Shown here: piece by piece, positions 24,604 to 36,107 of the stretch | Position numbering within the stretch: position 1 is the stretch's first letter | Layout: each line of letters opens with the position of its first letter | Assembly: GCA_020081605.1 (NCBI GenBank) | Contig: JAHREC010000007.1 | Coordinates: forward strand, 558,001 to 622,000 | Direction: 5' to 3' | From: Albifimbria verrucaria | Lineage: Eukaryota; Ascomycota; Sordariomycetes; Hypocreales; Stachybotryaceae | Length of the DNA stretch: 64,000 nt | The notes under the pieces: model-generated | What the model saw: only the letters and a program-made list of their open reading frames with translations | Databases searched by the model: none | Told to the model about the DNA's origin: nothing | Made by a program: the position numbers and the translations under genes

Positions 24604-25947
24604 TCAGCCTTCATCTCAGGAAGATGATCCGCCAACTTTGGCATTTTAGCCAACAAATCATTACAAATCTCTTGCCACACTCGGGTGTGAACCTTGCGAG
24701 CGTGAACACTCGTCATATTAGCTTGAGCTTTCCTGCGGGGTTATATGGTCAGCAAAAGATATCATTTCGGCATAGTTTGGATGATGCAATAGCTCATATC
24801 GCTGCATACCTGTTATATTGCTCTTCCGTCAACCATCCGTTGGAGAATTTCCCTATTGATGATTCATCGTTAGCCTATTGGCCTCATAAGACTGCTACTG
24901 CTGAGTGGAAGATGAAGATACTCAATGCGAGGATAAGAGAAGGACTCACGTGGTCTTTCTCGTCTCTCATTGCAGCCTTGACATAGAACCGAGCGCCCAT
25001 GTCTGGCGATTTACCTCCTATAGTCATGTAAAGAGGTGTTAAAAGCCTTGCATACCACGACTGATTGGCGATATATCTACTAATCTCGGAGTTCACCAGG
25101 CCTGGGCAAAGACTGTTCACAACGACATCGACAACACCAAAAGATTGTAAGTTTTTCTGATACGTATCACAAGGTAGTGGTTCACTTACTCTCCGTTCTC
25201 ACCACTTGTGGCAAGTTTCGAGATCTCTTGGATCGCATGCATGACCAGTGTCTTACTGTTTCCATAATTTGGCTCTGTAGTCTCCCAAATTGATGGCCAG
25301 TTGTTGGGATCGCTTAGGTGGCCTAAGATACCACGCTCGTCCTCATCAGCCCATTCTAACCAGTGCGTCAGATCTGGATACAAGTGATCCCGCGAGGTCA
25401 CAAAAACCAGATGGGCTGGCTTGTCACGATGACCCATGCGCTTCTCATTCCGCATCCAGGCAACCAGAAGCAGGCCAAGGAGGGTAGTGCTGAGTGCATT
25501 GACTTGGATGGTTTGCTCCCTAGGCAGTCAACAATCCACATTCGGTCCATTACGCGTAATAGTTGGGGCAAAGGGAGAAAGCGCTCACCATCCCTCCGGA
25601 CTAAGCGAAAAATGCGGATCAATGCGGCCGGCATTTAACACCGCAATATCCAGGCCGCCTCGGACGCCCCTTGACCCGAACCATTCTTTCAAATTCTGTA
25701 AAAACGTCTCACATGATGCATAGCTGCTCATATCGAGCTCAAACACACCGACGACTTTGCCATCCTGCTTCCCACCTGCCGCAGCTTCAATATGCTCCCG
25801 GGCCTTCTCGCCCCGTCTTGGGTCTCTGCAGGTGATAAGAACATCCGCTCCCAAATGCACAAAGTGGAAGGCAGCAGCTAGTCCAAGACCACTAGTACCA
25901 CCCGTGATGAGTACTGTCAGCCCTTTGAATGACCCTGCAGGAGGCAA
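24604..25947 (-). CDS. Short-chain dehydrogenase/reductase
   Basis: NAD(P)-dependent oxidoreductase of the classical SDR superfamily, closest in style to retinol dehydrogenase/WW-oxidoreductase-like fungal proteins. Exon 1 (ATG 25947) has TGGTSGLG nucleotide binding and VLNAGRID. After an intron at 25520-25588 the second exon shows VTSRDH and the catalytic YGNSK. A third exon begins after an intron with donor GTAAGT near 25185 and includes NSLCPGLVNSEI. The last exon ends in a lysine-rich tail with TGA at 24604-24606; its junction and the acceptor near 25159 do not keep frame without an extra base, so those borders are uncertain. In the pathway it could reduce the 3-keto group or another carbonyl of the polyketide amine; this is inference. 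Confidence 0.85.
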
Positions 25948-26751
25948 CTTGATGGGGAGGAACCGCCCCAGGATGCGCCTTGGGGGATATCAAGGAGCGT
26001 CATGGTTGGATGGGAGACTCTGTAGTACAGAAGATGATTCAATACCATATTTGAAAGCTGAAAGTGGACCTAAATATGTGTTTGGCGCGGAATATGCCGT
26101 AGTGCCATGCGTTGATACGAATAGATCGATGTAGCAATTACACCAATTAGATATCGTAGTTCCAGACCATTGGGCTTGCTACTTGGTAGTGTTATTCTGC
26201 TCAAGTAAATGGCTTGGCCTGTATGATAGGTTAAAGAAGAGATGACGTGAGATTTAGCACCTTTGTCTAAATTCCGAGAACTTGGTGCGCGTGCCGTTGA
26301 GTGTCGGTGTGTGTAGGATCAGTTTCCGCTCACTTATACGCGCCACTCAGCAGGATAGGAGTTCTTACGTGGGGTGCGTGTCACTTGACAGTTGGACTAT
26401 GATGGTAGCCTCGACAACATCCCAGGGCTGATCGTATCATTTCCACAGCAGGTGTGGGTAAGCCTTGAGAGCAATAGAGCAAGCATGCGCTCACACTCAA
26501 GGACATTGGTAAGCTGATGAGTGGTTATACCAAGTATTAGGACATCACCTGATGTTGTTGTGATCAAAGAGCCCTGCACGAGACTTTGAGGTTAGAGATC
26601 CGAGAGTTGGGATCCGCCCGTCTAAGCTTTTTGTTTGCGAATTACACACACATAACTCCAATCAACCAATGCATGCTTGACCATTTTCCACACAAGTGTC
26701 TTGCGCTTCCACAAGTTGCTCTTCGTGCTTACAACTCTGTCTGCAATAACC
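25948..26751. promoter_or_regulatory. Divergent promoter between SDR and flavin monooxygenase genes
   Basis: About 800 bp between two start codons pointing outward, consistent with a shared control region. No gene seen; no motif assigned. Confidence 0.5.
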
Positions 26752-28338
26752 ATGGCAGAATCTAAGACTTGGGACTTTGTCGTTGTTGGAGCAGGCCTCT
26801 CAGGCATTAACGCAGCATATCGTCTTAAGACAGGGCTTCCTACATGCTCACTTGCAATCCTGGAAGCACGTGACACCATCGGGGAACATGGGCATTCTTC
26901 AAATATCCCGGTGTGCGGGCTGATAGTTCATTGACAATGCTAGGCTTTGAGTAAGGATGGTACGCCTCTACGATGGTGAGATACGCTCTGCTAATACCTA
27001 CTAAGATGGCGGCCATGGCCACATGATCAGGATATCGCCGATGCCTCTTTAATTCAGGCTTATCTTAAAGATGCAGCCAGAGATGAGGGTATTGACAAAC
27101 TTATCAAGCTCAACCATCGAGTAATAGGAAGCAACTGGTCAAGCGCAGGTCAACGATGGCATCTCAAGGTGAATGTTTCGGAAAATGAGGAAGTCGAATT
27201 CAAAGCCAAATTCATCATATGGTGTACAGGCTATTTTTCCTACGAGAAGGCATTTTCCAGCGTTATCCCTGGTCTTGATGACTTCAAGGGAACTGTTGCT
27301 CACCCTCAGTTCTGGCCTCAAGACCTAAACTATGCAGACAAACAAGTAGTCGTCATCGGTAGTGGCGCCACAGCTATCACCCTTCTGCCTGCTCTGGCGA
27401 AAACCGCTGCCAAAGTCACGATGCTGCAGCGTAGTCCATCGTATGTCGTGGGTGTCCCCGCAATCACTGGAACGACCTTGTGGCTGCGTAAATGGCTACC
27501 AAAGTGGCTTGCGTGGCCACTCATCTGGACTCAAGATTTTGTCATTGAACAGGTGTTCATCCAGTTCTGTCTTAAGTTTCCAAACGCGGCTCGCAAAGCC
27601 TTAATGTCTTCTATGAAGGCTAAGTTGCCCAAGTCAGTCGACGTTGACGTTCACTTCAATCCAAGATATCCGCCCATGGACCAGAGGCTCCTTCTTTGCC
27701 CAGATGACGACTTTTTCAAGGCGCTTCACAGAGAAAACACGCAGATAGTGACGGACACCATCACTACAGTAACATCTGATGGCATTTTGACTAGTTCTGG
27801 GAGGAAAATTGAGGCTGACGTGATTGTTACGGCCACTGGTGAGCTCCTACTTCTTCACTTCCTCAGTTTACCATGAAAACATGCTGAACATATAGCAGGA
27901 CTACATGTCCAACTCTTTGGTGGTATGGTTCCTACCGTCGACGGCAAACCCATTGACATAGAACATGCATACACCTGGCGAGGCGTTATGATGACAGGAT
28001 TGCCCAATGCAGCGTCTCCGATCGGCTATGAGACGAGTTCCTGGACTTTGGGAGCAGATGTTTCCACAATTCTTCTCATCCAAGTTTTGAAGCGCATGAG
28101 ACGAATTGGCGCGACCTCGGTGACACCCGTATTTGATGGTGACGCTGCCTCGCCGTCTAAACCCGTTCTACCAAACAGTAGCACTTACTTCCTTGCGGCA
28201 AGGCGCCGGCTACCTCGCATCACTGGTGATGCGACATGGTATGGCAGGATATCGCCACAGTATGACTATTGGAAGCTGTGGTTTGGAAGCATTACGAAGG
28301 GCTTGCAGTACACTCTGCCAAATGCGAAGACCAAATAG
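26752..28338 (+). CDS. Baeyer-Villiger-type flavin monooxygenase
   Basis: Class B flavoprotein monooxygenase of about 490 residues using FAD and NADPH. The N-terminal FAD Rossmann motif GAGLSG lies near residue 14. The segment FKGTVAHPQFW (near 159) matches the Baeyer-Villiger fingerprint FxGxxxHxxxW exactly, followed by the second Rossmann motif GSGATA (near 185). Introns 26951-27005 and 27839-27898 restore continuity. The frame breaks at the GGGG run 26881-26884; counting one base there gives exactly 491 codons. The chosen start is MAESKTW at 26752; an in-frame ATG at 26677 would add 25 mostly hydrophobic residues. In the cluster it may oxidise a ketone to an ester, or hydroxylate a nitrogen or carbon; the sequence cannot tell. 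Confidence 0.88.
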
Positions 28339-28476
28339 TATAAGCGTATAAGCATCTTGACGGCTATCTAGTCGCAAATTTATCTTGTCGCCAATATCGA
28401 GGGGTGTCTTTTATAGAGAAATGAATTCGAACACACTATGACTGTATATAAGAATGTTTAATTGTATCCTTTGTGC

Positions 28477-29979
28477 CTACTCTCCGTATTTCTCAGCTGC
28501 ATCAATCAGGGAATTCTTCAACGTTTCCATGATGTTCGGAACAAGATCATCGTCGACAGCACCACCACCCCACACAAATCCAACGGAAAGACGACAATCT
28601 TCACCTGTCACGAGCATCACTTGCATAGCCTCACCGGAAGAATCGAATGACTGGCTAAATACCATTCTTCCGGTGTTCCATCCGCTGCCGTCATCGTTTA
28701 TGGCTGTCTTGAATGCTCCCAAGTTGGACAGCACAAAAGTTCGCTCTCGTGGTTTCCCAAGGCGTCCAGTAAATAGCCCATGCATCGCAGCATTGGTTCC
28801 TACGTGTTTCAGCAGGCCAATAACTGTATCTTTGCCGCGACGTTCGATCTCCCCGTCAAGACCTTTTTAACGCGGCGGGCTTCATTCCAGAAGTTCGATG
28901 CCAAGGTATCCCTGTGCTGATCTGAATAATAGTTCGATACCCAATTTCCAATCGTGTTATCGTCAATGTTCGAAGCATCAGCGTCTAACCAACGACGCAT
29001 ATTGATCGAGATGTTTGACTTGAGGACGGTTTTGTCGGATGGAATATGGCTAAAGATGGCTTGGCACAGGAGCGCATGACATGTTCCCGTCAACGTGGTG
29101 CCTTGAGCACGGGAGGCATTGAGGAGCTTCTTCGTCGTCTCGACCGAGAGAGCAAACGAGCGGTAGTGTGACTGAACTGGCTGCTGCTCAGCAGACGGAG
29201 ACACGCTATGTCCATTCCACACCCGGCTTCCATTCCAGCTTGGGATCAGCGAGTTCCAGACAGTCTTTGCGAGATACATATTTGAGATAGGAAGAGGATG
29301 CACAGACTCAATGCTTGGCGGCATTGGAGCGTCTGGAGAGCGTATGATGGGATCCATGGACTCGTATCTGGCCTTGCGTGAGGCGGAAGATAGGGCGGAG
29401 AGAAAGGCGCGATGGAATGCTGGCCCCGAGTTTCCATCTGCGATGGGGTGTAAATAAATGAAGCACGCCGTGAATCTGGCGTATGGGCTATCGTTGCTTT
29501 CTCTTAGAATCACTAGTCTCCAGAGAGGCAACTCGCCCCATCTTTCATCAAATCGAGTGTTGTGCCGCGCTTCGAGCAGCTGGTCTAGCTCCACATCCTC
29601 GTCCCCATCGTCAGCAATACGCTCCCTGCGGGTGACAAAGTCCACACAGTTTCGTAGGTCAATTTGAGGAAGCTTCACGAAATATGGCTCCGACGTTTCA
29701 TCTTCAGCATTTATAAAGACTGTGCTCAGGGCTGGATGCTGGGAGATGACATGACCAAGAGCGTGATAAATGAGTGGTTCGAGCTCCCCGATCGTTAAAG
29801 ATGCTGGACCAAAGTAGGACGCGCTTGTGGCAAGATTTCTGTACAAGCCCCTTTTGTAGCGTACAGCTTCATATTTCTCAAGGTAGCCTTAGGCAGAAGT
29901 GAATCAGCGGACATTATACTACAAGAGCCAATTTGTGCTTACCAAGCGGCCTAAGTGCTTGCATATTTTGCGGTGCCAT
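28477..29979 (-). CDS. Alcohol acetyltransferase-like acyltransferase (condensation-domain fold)
   Basis: Member of the alcohol acetyltransferase/BAHD-like/condensation fold, predicted to move an acetyl or acyl group from CoA to an alcohol or amine. The active-site HxxxD is seen as LHPIADG; the residue before the catalytic His is Leu where many relatives have a second His. It starts at ATG 29979 (MAPQNMQALRPLG) with a 55-bp intron (29888-29942). The C-terminal block includes FVLSNLGAF and GFVWGGGAVDDDL. The frame breaks at the CCCC run 28851-28854; counting one base there gives exactly 483 codons, typical for the family. It converges on the monooxygenase gene (138 bp apart) and likely decorates the cluster product, for example O- or N-acylation of an amino alcohol. 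Confidence 0.82.
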
Positions 29980-31223
29980 TGATGTTTTGGTGTAAGGATC
30001 TTTGCCTGATTTTGCGGGCTAATGTGGTCGGAAAAGGTGAGATGAAGGGCAGGAGAGAGTGTTTAAGTATTTAAAGAGTAGGAAAACAGGGGAGAAATAG
30101 GGAGACTTGAGTTGGTTGAAGTAAGCAAAGCACCCTCCAATTAACAGTCGGTCAGGGGCTGGGTACAAATTCGAAGTCGACAAGATGTATCTAAATAAAC
30201 AATGATAGTCTACTGGACCTTATCATTCTTTGGGCTTAAATTCAAATCCTATGGCATAGTTTAAATCAGTCGTCCCTGTAGCCTTTCGCTTCTGTAGTTT
30301 ACTCCTGGAATGTGAATCGTCCGGCGGTGAGCTGGAATTATCAATTTACCATTTTCATCACACTAAGGTATCTCCTGCTTTCTCACGCCCAGATCACCTT
30401 ACCTTGTGTATTGTATTAGTAGCATTTCCCAGTAGAAATTTCCGTCAACTTGGACCGAGACCTACCATACACACCTGACAAGCACTTCTGGTAGTGACCC
30501 CTAATTGCGAAACCAAGTAGGCACATGTCTTTTGAATGCGCGGAACTGCCGAAATGGTATCAGATTGGAAGTCGGCAATTGGAACAAGACGAGTTCACGG
30601 TGTCTCGAGTCACTAATAAACTGACATTTATACTATTTCCCTACCAGTCTCTTCAGTGGTTAGCTATTCCAGTGGTTCATGCATCCAAAGCATTCAACTA
30701 CGAGTAGATGAGGTATTCACGAAGCGAAACGAAGGGGTAAACTAGATTGATATGTCTCCTAGAAATGAGAACAGAATTCAGCAGAATATTGAGCAGGACT
30801 TTGATCAGTCACTATGAGTCTGCCATATAGCACGAGTGGACTCGATAAGATCACATGTCTGTTATAGGACGTCATTACTAGGAGCCTCTTGTCTAACAGC
30901 AAACTGATGTGGCTCGTTGTCGTTGCGGTTCGCTGTCGCTGAGTGGCCGGTCTCGAAAGCCTGCCTGCCTTGACGCTCAATAATCCAACCGCTGTTACTG
31001 TAGTCAAGAGGGCGATGTCTGACATTCGGACTTTAGCCGCCTCCAATTAGGGGCAGCGCCACCGCACACCAGTTGTGCCGTGAATACTTTGGTGAAAACC
31101 CCGCCAAACCGGCTCCCCGACGAAGCTCCTACGGCAGCACTTCTTGAACATCCACCAGCCCCACATGATGTTCTAACACCATCCTCCCCACAGTCGTGCA
31201 TTATCCCCATGTGAACTGCCGCG
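29980..31223. other. Intergenic region, right border of the biosynthetic cluster
   Basis: 1.2 kb between the acyltransferase promoter side and the NACHT-ankyrin gene. Short open frames only; nothing recognised. Confidence 0.5.
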
Positions 31224-34200
31224 ATGTCATTCGGGGTCGGCTTCGGTGACATAGTCAAGGCGATAAGTCTAGCCAAACATGTGGTGACGACGTATCGCAA
31301 CGCCCCAGCTCAAGTCAAGGAACAAGCCGACGAGTAGGTTCCATACAACCCCATTTTCCACCATCGCGTTCCTTTCAGAATTACATCTAATCAGAGAAGC
31401 AGCATCTCCAGTTTGGTAGGTGTGCTAGAAGGAGCCCTCATCATCCTCCAAAGAAGGGAACGCGGCCTTGCCGAATATGAGAGGAGCACGCTGCTGTCGA
31501 TCCTCCAAGGCTACACGACAATTTTCAACAAGTTCCGCGCATTGTACAATGAAAACTACACCCTTGCATCTGGCGAGTCACATGGCGTCGGAAGCTACAC
31601 TCGAAAGACGGCCAAAGGCTAGTTTTCGGGCCGGATGCGATCAAAGAATACCGGCAAGAGATTGTCCACTACAATGCTATGCTTAGCAGCTTCTTGGGGC
31701 TCTTGAATGCGTAAGTCGGACGCTTATCGACTTGAATGACGACTGTCGTACTAAGCTCATTGTCCAGTCCTATTACGTGGGACACCCATCAAAAATTGAG
31801 ACGCTGATTGAGTACAAGAGTACGCAGGAGGACCAACAGCTCTTGGCCTGGCTCACCCAACTGAATTTCGGTACCCGGCACTCCGAAAGACTGAGAAGGC
31901 GAGAACCAGGGACAGGCACCTGGCTTTACATTTCAGACCAATTCCAAGCATGGCTTGATGAGCCACAGACGACACTTCTCTGCCCCGGGATGCCTGGGGC
32001 TGGGAAGTCATTCCTTGCCTCGACCGCTATAGAACACTTACAACAGATATATTCCAATGATCGAGAAATAAGCGTCCCTTTCTTGCTTTGCGACTTCAAC
32101 TCTCAGCAGGAACAATACCCTGAGGAATTAGTTGCAAACTTGCTGAAGCAACTGATACAGAACCGACCGATTCCACAGGACTTGCAGGAGTTGTTTGTGC
32201 AGTATAAGTCAAAGCCACCAGGATGCCGACCACTTATGGACGAATTGATTGGTTGTCTAAACACAGCAATGGCTTTATATGAAAGAGTTTTCTCGTCGTC
32301 GATGCATTGGATGAGCATAAGACGGAAAATCGGACGAGGCTTTTGATGGAAATCTTCAAGCTTCAAAAGATTTCAGACTGAACATCCTCGCCACTCTAAG
32401 ACCGATCCAAGAGCTTCTTTCCGAGTTTGAAGAGAGCGGGTCCACGCTTCATGTTCTTGAGATTCAGGCACGGGAAGACGACATGCACAAATTTCTCGAC
32501 AGCAAACTCAAGACCAACCTGCATTTCCTCAGGAGAAGACCAGAACAAATCAGAGTGATGGTTCAAAAGGAAATCAAACTGACTATCAGCCAAGCTGCTG
32601 ATGGCATGTAAGTGACATGGCTTGACTAGAAACCGGAACAGAGCCGTTTGTTGATGATGGTGACAGGTTTCTGCTAGCTGTGCTTTACCTTGACTCCATT
32701 ACGAGATGCCGGAATGTAGATAATGTTCGAAAATCCATAATTGAGTTACCCAAGGGCCCTGATGCATACGGTAAGATTTACTGCAACACCATGATCCGCA
32801 TTCAAAGCCGAGAGACCCGATATCTGGCATTACAAGTGCTCTCTTGGGTTGCTTGGGCCAAGAGGCCGCTTACAGCTCGAGAACTACAACACGCTTTGGT
32901 GATCATAGACGGCTCTATGTCGCTTGACGAGGATAACATCACAGATGCGGAGGATCTCGTCTCGTCATGCGAGGGCCTCGTCACTTTAGACTCCAAAACC
33001 AATATTGTCGAATTGGTCCATAGCACGACCCGAGAGTATCTGGAGACGATCCGGGACACTTACTTTCCAAGCGTCGAGAACGATGTATTATTCGTTTGTT
33101 TAGAGCTACTTTCGTCCCCATGCTTTCAAAAAGGCGCTTGTAAAACAGATGCAGAATTTCAGGAGAGGTTGAGAGACTATCCCTTATACGACTATGCCTC
33201 TCGATACTGGGGAGATCACGCCAGAAAGACAATGGCGATGGAAGAATCGTTATTTGCGTTTCTTGGAGACATCCCCAAGGTAGATGCCGCAAGCCAATGC
33301 CAGCTCACATATCGGGGCCACTGCCAAAGTGTGCCATTCGGCGTGACTGGTGTACATCTGGCTGCTACCTACGGTCTGGACACAGTGGTAGATAGCTTGC
33401 TATCCAACGGCTGCGGAGCAGACCTGAGAACCTCGTATGGCCAGTCACCGCTATTCTTCGCAGTGGCTTGTGGTTCTCAATCTACAGTTGCGATTCTCTT
33501 GCGACATAACGCCCAGGTGGACACTGTGGATGTGTTTGGCCGAACCGCACTATCCGTTGCAGCAGAATTTGGGCAGTTGGAAATTGCAAAGAACTTAATT
33601 AGCCACGGAGCAAGAGTCGATCTGAAAGACGGCTTTTGCCGCTCCCCGCTCTCTGATGCCTCTGAGGCTGGACATGAGGCGATGGTGCGCTATTTGCTAG
33701 AAAACTTTCCAAATGTCCAGGCAGATGAGAAGGAGAATTCTGGCAGGACGTCACTTTGGAGAGCAGCTTCCAAGGGACATTGGGACGTGGTAAAGCTCCT
33801 TGGCGCTCATGGAGCAAACATCGATACTCACCTCCACGGTGGCCCAACGCTGGTTGGCTGGGCCGCGGAGAACGGAAACAGAGATGCCCTCGACAATCTG
33901 ATCGCCATGGGTGCGAACGTCAACTTGACTGATGGAGAGGGTCGGACACCGCTTTCCCATGCAGCTGAGCAAGGGTCGCTGTTCATAGTGACAACCCTGC
34001 TGGCTAACGGAGCAGATTCGAATCTCACAGACGAAGATGGATGGACACCTTTGATGTGGGCGAGTGATTCGGGCAATCATGATGTGGTTTCTGCGCTGCT
34101 CCAACACGGACACCTGCACCCAAATATTGTGGAACACACAGATCGTTTCGGCCAAACTGCCCTTTCCTCGCGAGCCGTGCCGGACACGCGGCCGTAGTGG

Positions 34201-34784
34201 AGCTACTCCTAGGGCAGGATCCACAGCGAACGACCGTCAAGATGTCCGACGAAACGGGTTGGACACCACTCATACAGAGCGCCAAGCACGGTAGCAGCAA
34301 GGTCCTCAGCCTGCTCCTTGATAAGCAAGGGGCGGCAGGTAATGTTGGGCATTGTGATTGTGCTGGCAAGACGGCCCTGCATTGGGCAGCGAAGCTCGGA
34401 CATACGGCGGCTATGCAGACGCTACTTGAAGCGGGTGCATTTATCGACGCCACAGACAACGTGAGTCGGACGTCGTTGTGGTATGCTGTGAGGAACGGGC
34501 ACGCTGAGGCTGTGGAAGTCTTGTTGAAAGCCAATGCCGCAACGCATGTCTCAGATATGCTAGAGAGAACGCCGTTGCAACTTGCCATTGAGAAGGATCA
34601 TGATTGTATTTCAGAGATGCTGCTTGGCCATGGGGCTGGACTGGAGGCCTCTGCAGGGCCACAGTGGGTGTTTTTGCACATTTCGTCACTAACGGCATCG
34701 CCATTGGTGCGAGTATGCAAGCTGCCTGAGCTCGAAGGATGGAGGGAAGCCGACGCTCTCGGGTTGGGTGTCTTATTCGCGTGA
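31224..34784 (+). CDS. NACHT-ankyrin repeat protein (fungal NLR-like)
   Basis: STAND-type signalling ATPase with ankyrin sensors, a class used by fungi in non-self recognition. Exon 1 (31224-31333) gives MSFGVGFGDI, an N-terminal helical domain of the kind often seen before NACHT. The P-loop reads GMPGAGKSF near 31990 and the Walker B aspartates follow near 32290 (VDALDE in the shifted frame). A winged-helix-like part with LTARELQHAL and LVHSTTREYL follows, then about a dozen ankyrin repeats from 33340 to 34660 (for example GRTPLSHAAEQGSLFIV). Introns: 31334-31396, one near 31712-31767 with unresolved borders, and 32608-32666. Frame breaks near 31618, 32288-32291 and 34160, each one base short. 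The N-terminal effector type is not identified. Confidence 0.85.
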
Positions 34785-35035
34785 TTCATCCTGTATGGCA
34801 CGTGGTTGTCTGCCTACCCGCTCGACTGTTATGGCTGTGCCACGTCAGTTGGGCGAAGCTGAGCCTGGAGTACCTAGATACCTGCAAGACTGTGAAGCAT
34901 ATGTATCAGGCTTGGGCTGTCCTTTCGTAAGACGGCTCTGTGGGGCCGTGTCTTTCTGCGCTTCCAAAGAACAGTATTCGAAGCCCAAATATCAACTATC
35001 TATCTGAGACGCCGTCTCTTTGCAATCCACTTATC

Positions 35036-36107
35036 ATGGCTGCCGTCACCCTTTTGTCGCGGCATCTGGAAAATTTCGCTACAACCAGGAGGCCATCGCC
35101 CAGCTTATGGCTGGAAAGCCCGAGGCTCCCACCGATCCGGAGCTAGGCAATAGGCTGGCTGGTATCCTCGAAAAATACAGGCTCGCCTCCAACAAGGTCC
35201 AGGCAAAGCACAATTATCCGGATTGCCCTGAAGAAACTCAACCCGAAGATCCGGAGCACGGTTGTGGCTATTACAAGCCTGGTTTCATCGAGTCCACCTC
35301 TCGTCGTTTGAAGTGCCTGACCGGAAATCAGTGCCCTGACACCATCAACGAGCAGCTTCACTGCATCGTCATCGTCGGTAAGCCCGTTCTGATCTGGGAC
35401 GGCACTGGTTTTCGAGAGCCATTCTTCGGTGTCCAGCGAGTTGCCGAAGGAGCCATTCTCCGTCATCGCCAATTCGCCTTCGAAGCCGAACCTGGCAATA
35501 TCCAGGACATTGACCATCATTATAGACAGCACTGGTGCGAGATCGATTCCGCAAAGGCTGTGCTTGTTAACGAGGAAAACCTTCGTCACGGGGAGTCTTT
35601 TGTCGAACCTGATCTCATCGAGACGCTTGACGACCGTTTTGGTTGCAAGATCAAGGTTCAGCCTGGATTGCCCGGCGCCTGGCAGGGTGATCAACTTGCC
35701 ACCTTGTACACCAACGCAGTCGACCTTGCCAACATTGTTGCCTCTGTTGTTCACTGCGTCTTTGACGGGGTCGTGCACCACTTGATCTTGGCCGAGGGAA
35801 CCGATCCTCAGCACAAACCAGGAACCGGAACGGTCCGGGTCCCGTGCAACCTTGAGGCCAACCTAGGCCTGCTCCCAATGATCGGTAACCCCTCCATCTT
35901 TGGCTGATATGGAGAACAACCCGCCCCGGGGTGGCATTGCGTGAGTCTCTTCCTCTGATGGTTGCCGATTCCTTGCTTGCTTGAAAGGCAAAAACACTTG
36001 CTAATTCGCCCCGCCAGTGTTGCGATCCTCCCCGACGATACGACTATGCTATTGAGAAGTGCAGAGGGTGCGACATGTGTCGCGATGATGCTGGCCAGAC
36101 AGCAGTA
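35036..36107 (+). CDS. Unrecognised soluble protein
   Basis: A long GC-rich open frame runs to 35907 and is clearly coding in style, but I recognise no domain. The likely start is the ATG at 35036 (MAAVTP-like) with one base missing about 35050; the uninterrupted frame opens at 35020. Seen in it: FRYNQEAIAQLMAGKPEAP near the start, a Cys-containing middle (CLTGNQCPDTI), repeated Asp/Glu/His patches and a C-terminal GNPSIFG. After 35907 a GTGAGT donor (35941) and CGCCAG acceptor (ending near 36018) suggest a further exon; two frames stay open behind it, one ending at about 36107, the other a Cys-rich one ending at about 36232. The end point is therefore uncertain. It sits between two NLR-like genes. 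Confidence 0.55.

Noticed and set aside
30525..30707. 60-codon plus-strand frame right of the cluster
   Set aside because: Too short and featureless to call a gene.
33340..34660. Tandem repeat DNA or CRISPR-like array
   Set aside because: Spacing of about 99 bp encodes ankyrin repeats; units are coding and diverged, with no identical direct repeats.
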